In this document: positions 39,913 through 42,043 of the stretch, one piece after another
Position numbering within the stretch: the stretch's first letter is position 1
How the letters are laid out: every line of letters starts with the position of its first letter
NCBI GenBank assembly: GCA_035317605.1
Contig: DATHGT010000090.1
Coordinates: 1 to 42,043 of the forward strand
From: DATHGT01 sp035317605
GTDB taxonomy: Bacteria; Methylomirabilota; Methylomirabilia; Rokubacteriales; CSP1-6
Length of the DNA stretch: 42,043 bases
Reading direction: 5' to 3'
Notes under the pieces: generated by a model
Told to the model about the DNA's origin: nothing
The model's input: the letters and a program-made list of their open reading frames with translations, nothing else
The model's database searches: none
Program-made: the position numbers and the translations under genes

Positions 39913-41126
39913 AAACCAGGACATCAGTCGCGGTGCTTCTCTCGCTCGCGGTGCTGGCCGCCGGCGTCGCGCTGGCCCCCGCGCAGGGCGCCAAGGTCGT
40001 CAAGATCGGCGACCTCGGCTCCAAGGTCGGCGTGTTCGAAGGCTACGGTAAATACCAGACGATGGGCCTGACGCTGGCCGTCGAGGAGCTCAACGCCAAG
40101 GGCGGCGTGCTCGGCCACAAGATCGAGATCGTCTCCGAGGACGACGAGACCAAGCCCGCGCCCGCCGTGCGCAAGGCCGAGAAGCTCATCCTCCAGGACG
40201 ACGTGAAGCTCCTGGTCGGGGCCATCTCCAGCGGCGCCACCATGGCCGTGATGGACGTGACCAAGAAGCACAAGACCATTCACTGGAACTCGGTCTCGTG
40301 CGCGGAGTTCATGCGGACGACGAAGTATCACAAGTACTACTTCTCGAACCAGCCCGACTCGCGCATGCAGGCCAACGGGCTGGCCAAGTACATCCTCGAC
40401 AAGATGGGCAAGAAGGTCTACATCTTCTACACCGACTACGCGATGGGCCAGTCCGACGGCCGCCAGTTCAAGACCGCGTTCGAGAAGCTCGGCGGCGAGA
40501 TCGTGGGCGTGGCCGGGGCGCCCCTCGACACCAAGGACTTCGGCCCCTGGTTCGGCGACATCAACAAGACCAACCCTGACGTATTGTTCCTGGCCTTCGC
40601 GGGCACGGACTCGCTGCGCCTCATGACCCAGCTCCACTCGTTCGGGATGACCAAGAAGTACAAGATGGCCGGCATCGACTGCTTCCTGCTGCAGCAGGAC
40701 CTGCCGTCCATCGCCGAGCCCATGGAAGGCTTCGTCCAGCTCAATCACTTCTCGGCCTTCAACCCCGATCCCGCCATGCAGGCCTTCAACACCAAGTTCA
40801 AGAAGCGCTGGAACGTCGACGCCAACATCGCGGCCGGCGCCTACGACGCGGTCCTGTTCTGGGCGGCCGCCGTCGAAAAGGCCAAGAGCTTCGATTCGGA
40901 CAAGGTCTCGGCGGCCCACGAGGGCCTGTGCCTGGACGGGACGCACATCGGCCGCCAGTGCATCCGCAAGGAAGACCACCAGGTCGTGATGGACATGCAC
41001 CTCTACCGGGTCGAGAAGGGCAAGAACCTGCCCATCGCCCGCATCGCCGGCGCCGACACCATCGGCGAGCCCATGGTCGGCAAGGACCCGGTCGAAGGCT
41101 TTAGCTGGGAGATCAAGAAGAAGTGA
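39909..41126 (+). CDS. Liv-type ABC transporter substrate-binding protein (third copy)
   Basis: A 405-residue periplasmic binding protein. Signal peptide about 1-26 (ALAPAQGAK); then KVVKIGDLGSKVGVFEGYGK, GGVLGHKIEIVSEDDE, LLVGAISSGATMAVMDVTKK and FYTDYAMGQSDGRQFK are typical of the fold. AAGGAGG lies just before the ATG, which overlaps the preceding stop. No permease or ATPase follows, so it is an orphan receptor, or one that uses a transporter elsewhere. Grouped with the HxH membrane proteins, it could also be a sensor of a small molecule for that system. Confidence 0.92.
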   Translation: MKTRTSVAVLLSLAVLAAGVALAPAQGAKVVKIGDLGSKVGVFEGYGKYQTMGLTLAVEELNAKGGVLGHKIEIVSEDDETKPAPAVRKAEKLILQDDVKLLVGAISSGATMAVMDVTKKHKTIHWNSVSCAEFMRTTKYHKYYFSNQPDSRMQANGLAKYILDKMGKKVYIFYTDYAMGQSDGRQFKTAFEKLGGEIVGVAGAPLDTKDFGPWFGDINKTNPDVLFLAFAGTDSLRLMTQLHSFGMTKKYKMAGIDCFLLQQDLPSIAEPMEGFVQLNHFSAFNPDPAMQAFNTKFKKRWNVDANIAAGAYDAVLFWAAAVEKAKSFDSDKVSAAHEGLCLDGTHIGRQCIRKEDHQVVMDMHLYRVEKGKNLPIARIAGADTIGEPMVGKDPVEGFSWEIKKK

Positions 41127-41151
41127 ACGTCCGCTCCTGAAAGCTCGCGAT

Positions 41152-41187
41152 AGCTCGAGCCGGAGGAACGGTTCTCCGGCTCGAGCT
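41152..41187. terminator. Long GC hairpin between convergent genes
   Basis: A stem of about 16 bp (one G-T pair, otherwise perfect) around a 4-nt loop: AGCTCGAGCCGGAG pairing with CTCCGGCTCGAGCT. It lies after the third binding protein and after the antitoxin (minus). No T run follows on either side, so it may not end transcription alone; it could protect RNA 3' ends. Confidence 0.55.
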
Positions 41188-41305
41188 GGCGAGGCGTTAC
41201 CGGGCGAGTCCCTCGAGCCGGCGCCCAGTCGTCGTCAGAGGACGACTCGGAATCGACCGCTTCCTTACAGTCTCTCGCGCGGCCGCACGACTCTCGGTTG
41301 ATGGG

Positions 41306-41584
41306 TCAACGCGATTTCCGACGGCGGACTCGTCGCGGCCCGCGAGTCACCCGCGACAGCCCGCGTGGGCCTTCCCGAATTTCACGCATGATGTCGAGGA
41401 GCTCCCCGGGCGGGAGTTTTGCTCTGACCCCACGCACATCGAGCGGGGAACGCGGCGCACGGATGGGCTGAACCACGAACACCTCTCCGCCCCGACGACG
41501 GATGTGGACCGTTCCCTCGCGGCGTGCGTCGTCGAGCACGCGCGCGAAGCGTTGGCGCGCTTCCGAATACGTATATACCTTCAT
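41306..41584 (-). CDS. Phd/YefM-type antitoxin
   Basis: A 92-residue protein. The N-terminus MKVYTYSEARQRFARVLDDA and GTVHIRRRGGEVFVV match the Phd/YefM DNA-binding fold. The C-terminal half is very basic (GPRRVRRRKSR). Its ATG overlaps the stop of the PIN toxin (ATGA), so it is the second gene of the pair. In most such modules the antitoxin comes first. Confidence 0.82.
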   Translation of the reverse strand: MKVYTYSEARQRFARVLDDARREGTVHIRRRGGEVFVVQPIRAPRSPLDVRGVRAKLPPGELLDIMREIREGPRGLSRVTRGPRRVRRRKSR

Positions 41585-41982
41585 TTCGCAACCCCCAGGA
41601 GCTCGATCCCCAGATCCTGTGCAGCATCGAACAGGCGCCGATCGAGCGTCAAGAGCGGGACCCGCTGGGTCCGAGCCAGCTCGAGGACGTACGCGTCGTA
41701 TGCATAGAGACCATGCCCTTCCGCGAGTGTCAGGGCTCGGGCAATTCTCACGTCGACCAGGCGCAACGGGATCCGTTCAAAGGACACCCATGCCTCGTGA
41801 ACGTCGCGCGCCGTCAGGCGCCTGCGCCGGAATCCCGCGATCAAGCCGTTCCCGACTTCCCAAGGCACGGATCCCGGTGCCAACAGCGTCGCCTCTTTGG
41901 TGGCACTGATGAGCGCCGGGCGCTGGGGCTCGTGCAGCAACACCGCAAGCACAGCCGAGGTATCGATGACAAGCGCCGCCAT
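41581..41982 (-). CDS. PIN-domain toxin (VapC-like)
   Basis: A 133-residue PIN-domain RNase. The four acidic residues of the active site are Asp7 (VIDTS), Glu42 (WEVGNGL), Asp96 (YAYDAYVLELA) and Asp114 (LLTLDRRL). VapC proteins cleave specific RNAs and are neutralised by a partner antitoxin. The ATG at 41982 is used because homologues begin near MAALVIDTSA; an upstream ATG adds 18 residues and would place the operator palindrome inside the gene. No ribosome site is seen, so the mRNA may be leaderless. Confidence 0.88.
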   Translation of the reverse strand: MAALVIDTSAVLAVLLHEPQRPALISATKEATLLAPGSVPWEVGNGLIAGFRRRRLTARDVHEAWVSFERIPLRLVDVRIARALTLAEGHGLYAYDAYVLELARTQRVPLLTLDRRLFDAAQDLGIELLGVAK

Positions 41983-41984
41983 TT

Positions 41985-41996
41985 GTACAATTGTAC
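41985..41996. promoter_or_regulatory. Candidate operator: perfect 12-bp palindrome before the toxin gene
   Basis: GTACAATTGTAC lies 2 bp before the toxin start. On the minus strand it contains TACAAT, a good -10 box. A protein bound here would block transcription, which suits self-control by the toxin-antitoxin complex. It stands out in GC-rich surroundings. Confidence 0.5.
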
Positions 41997-42043
41997 CCAG
42001 AGGGAGATGGGCCCGAGCGTGATATTCTCCCCGCACCCGTGGA

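Noticed and set aside
1..42043. Search for CRISPR arrays, tRNA or rRNA genes, transposases and phage genes
   Set aside because: No regular spaced repeats, cloverleaf-like sequence, rRNA stretch or transposase/integrase frame was recognised by eye.

Overview
The window is about 42 kb of very GC-rich bacterial DNA with densely packed genes. Typical features are GTG starts, 1-8 nt gene overlaps and clear GGAGG ribosome-binding sites. The gene mix points to an uncultured, soil or subsurface, Gram-negative bacterium: many branched-chain amino acid (Liv-type) ABC transporter genes, molybdenum enzymes, a decaheme cytochrome with a partner outer-membrane porin, UbiD and DUF35/thiolase genes. It resembles Candidatus Rokubacteria/Methylomirabilota, but that placement is an inference from gene content. 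I saw no tRNA, rRNA, CRISPR array, transposase or phage gene. No stretch over 300 bases lacks a gene.

Layout. 1-2.2 kb (-): an HtrA protease, cut by the window edge, and a cytoplasmic sulfite-oxidase-like molybdoenzyme. 2.3-4.7 kb (+): a NYN-LOTUS protein, a DsbA-like thioredoxin whose first active-site cysteine is an in-frame UGA (a probable selenoprotein), a Rieske protein, an XRE regulator and a LAB_N membrane protein. 4.75-8.4 kb (-): a porin-cytochrome module (small secreted protein, decaheme DmsE/MtrA-type cytochrome, MtrB/PioB porin). 8.5-11.3 kb (+): a class V aminotransferase, a 2-hydroxyacid dehydrogenase and a pseudo-receiver. 11.4-12.2 kb (-): a CE4 deacetylase. 12.3-16.9 kb (+): a complete livHMKGF operon. 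16.9-23.2 kb: HIBADH-like dehydrogenase, UbiD decarboxylase, TPR protein, Gfo/Idh oxidoreductase, thiolase plus DUF35 partner, CPXCG protein. 23.2-27.3 kb (-): a molybdenum hydroxylase large subunit and an N-acyl-D-amino-acid deacylase. 27.4-28.0 kb (+): three small genes. 28.1-31.4 kb (-): a second liv set (livHMGF). Its probable binding protein lies divergently at 32.6-33.9 kb behind a luciferase-like monooxygenase. 33.9-37.9 kb (-): a seven-repeat SBBP beta-propeller protein and a Mur ligase. 38.0-41.1 kb (+): two paralogous HxH membrane proteins, a secreted protein with a predicted N-terminal histidine, and a third binding protein. 41.3-42.0 kb (-): a PIN toxin with a Phd-type antitoxin.

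The main points for a second look are these. (1) The UGA-containing DsbA has a SECIS-like hairpin at the right distance. (2) A dispersed G-rich palindromic repeat occurs five times; two near-identical copies sit in frame inside or at the end of proteins and a third lies at the N-terminus of a membrane protein. (3) A 148-bp palindrome separates two convergent genes and supplies both of their stop codons. (4) The porin-cytochrome operon carries an unfamiliar secreted partner. (5) The HxH membrane-protein and His-His secreted-protein cluster could be a metal or redox module.
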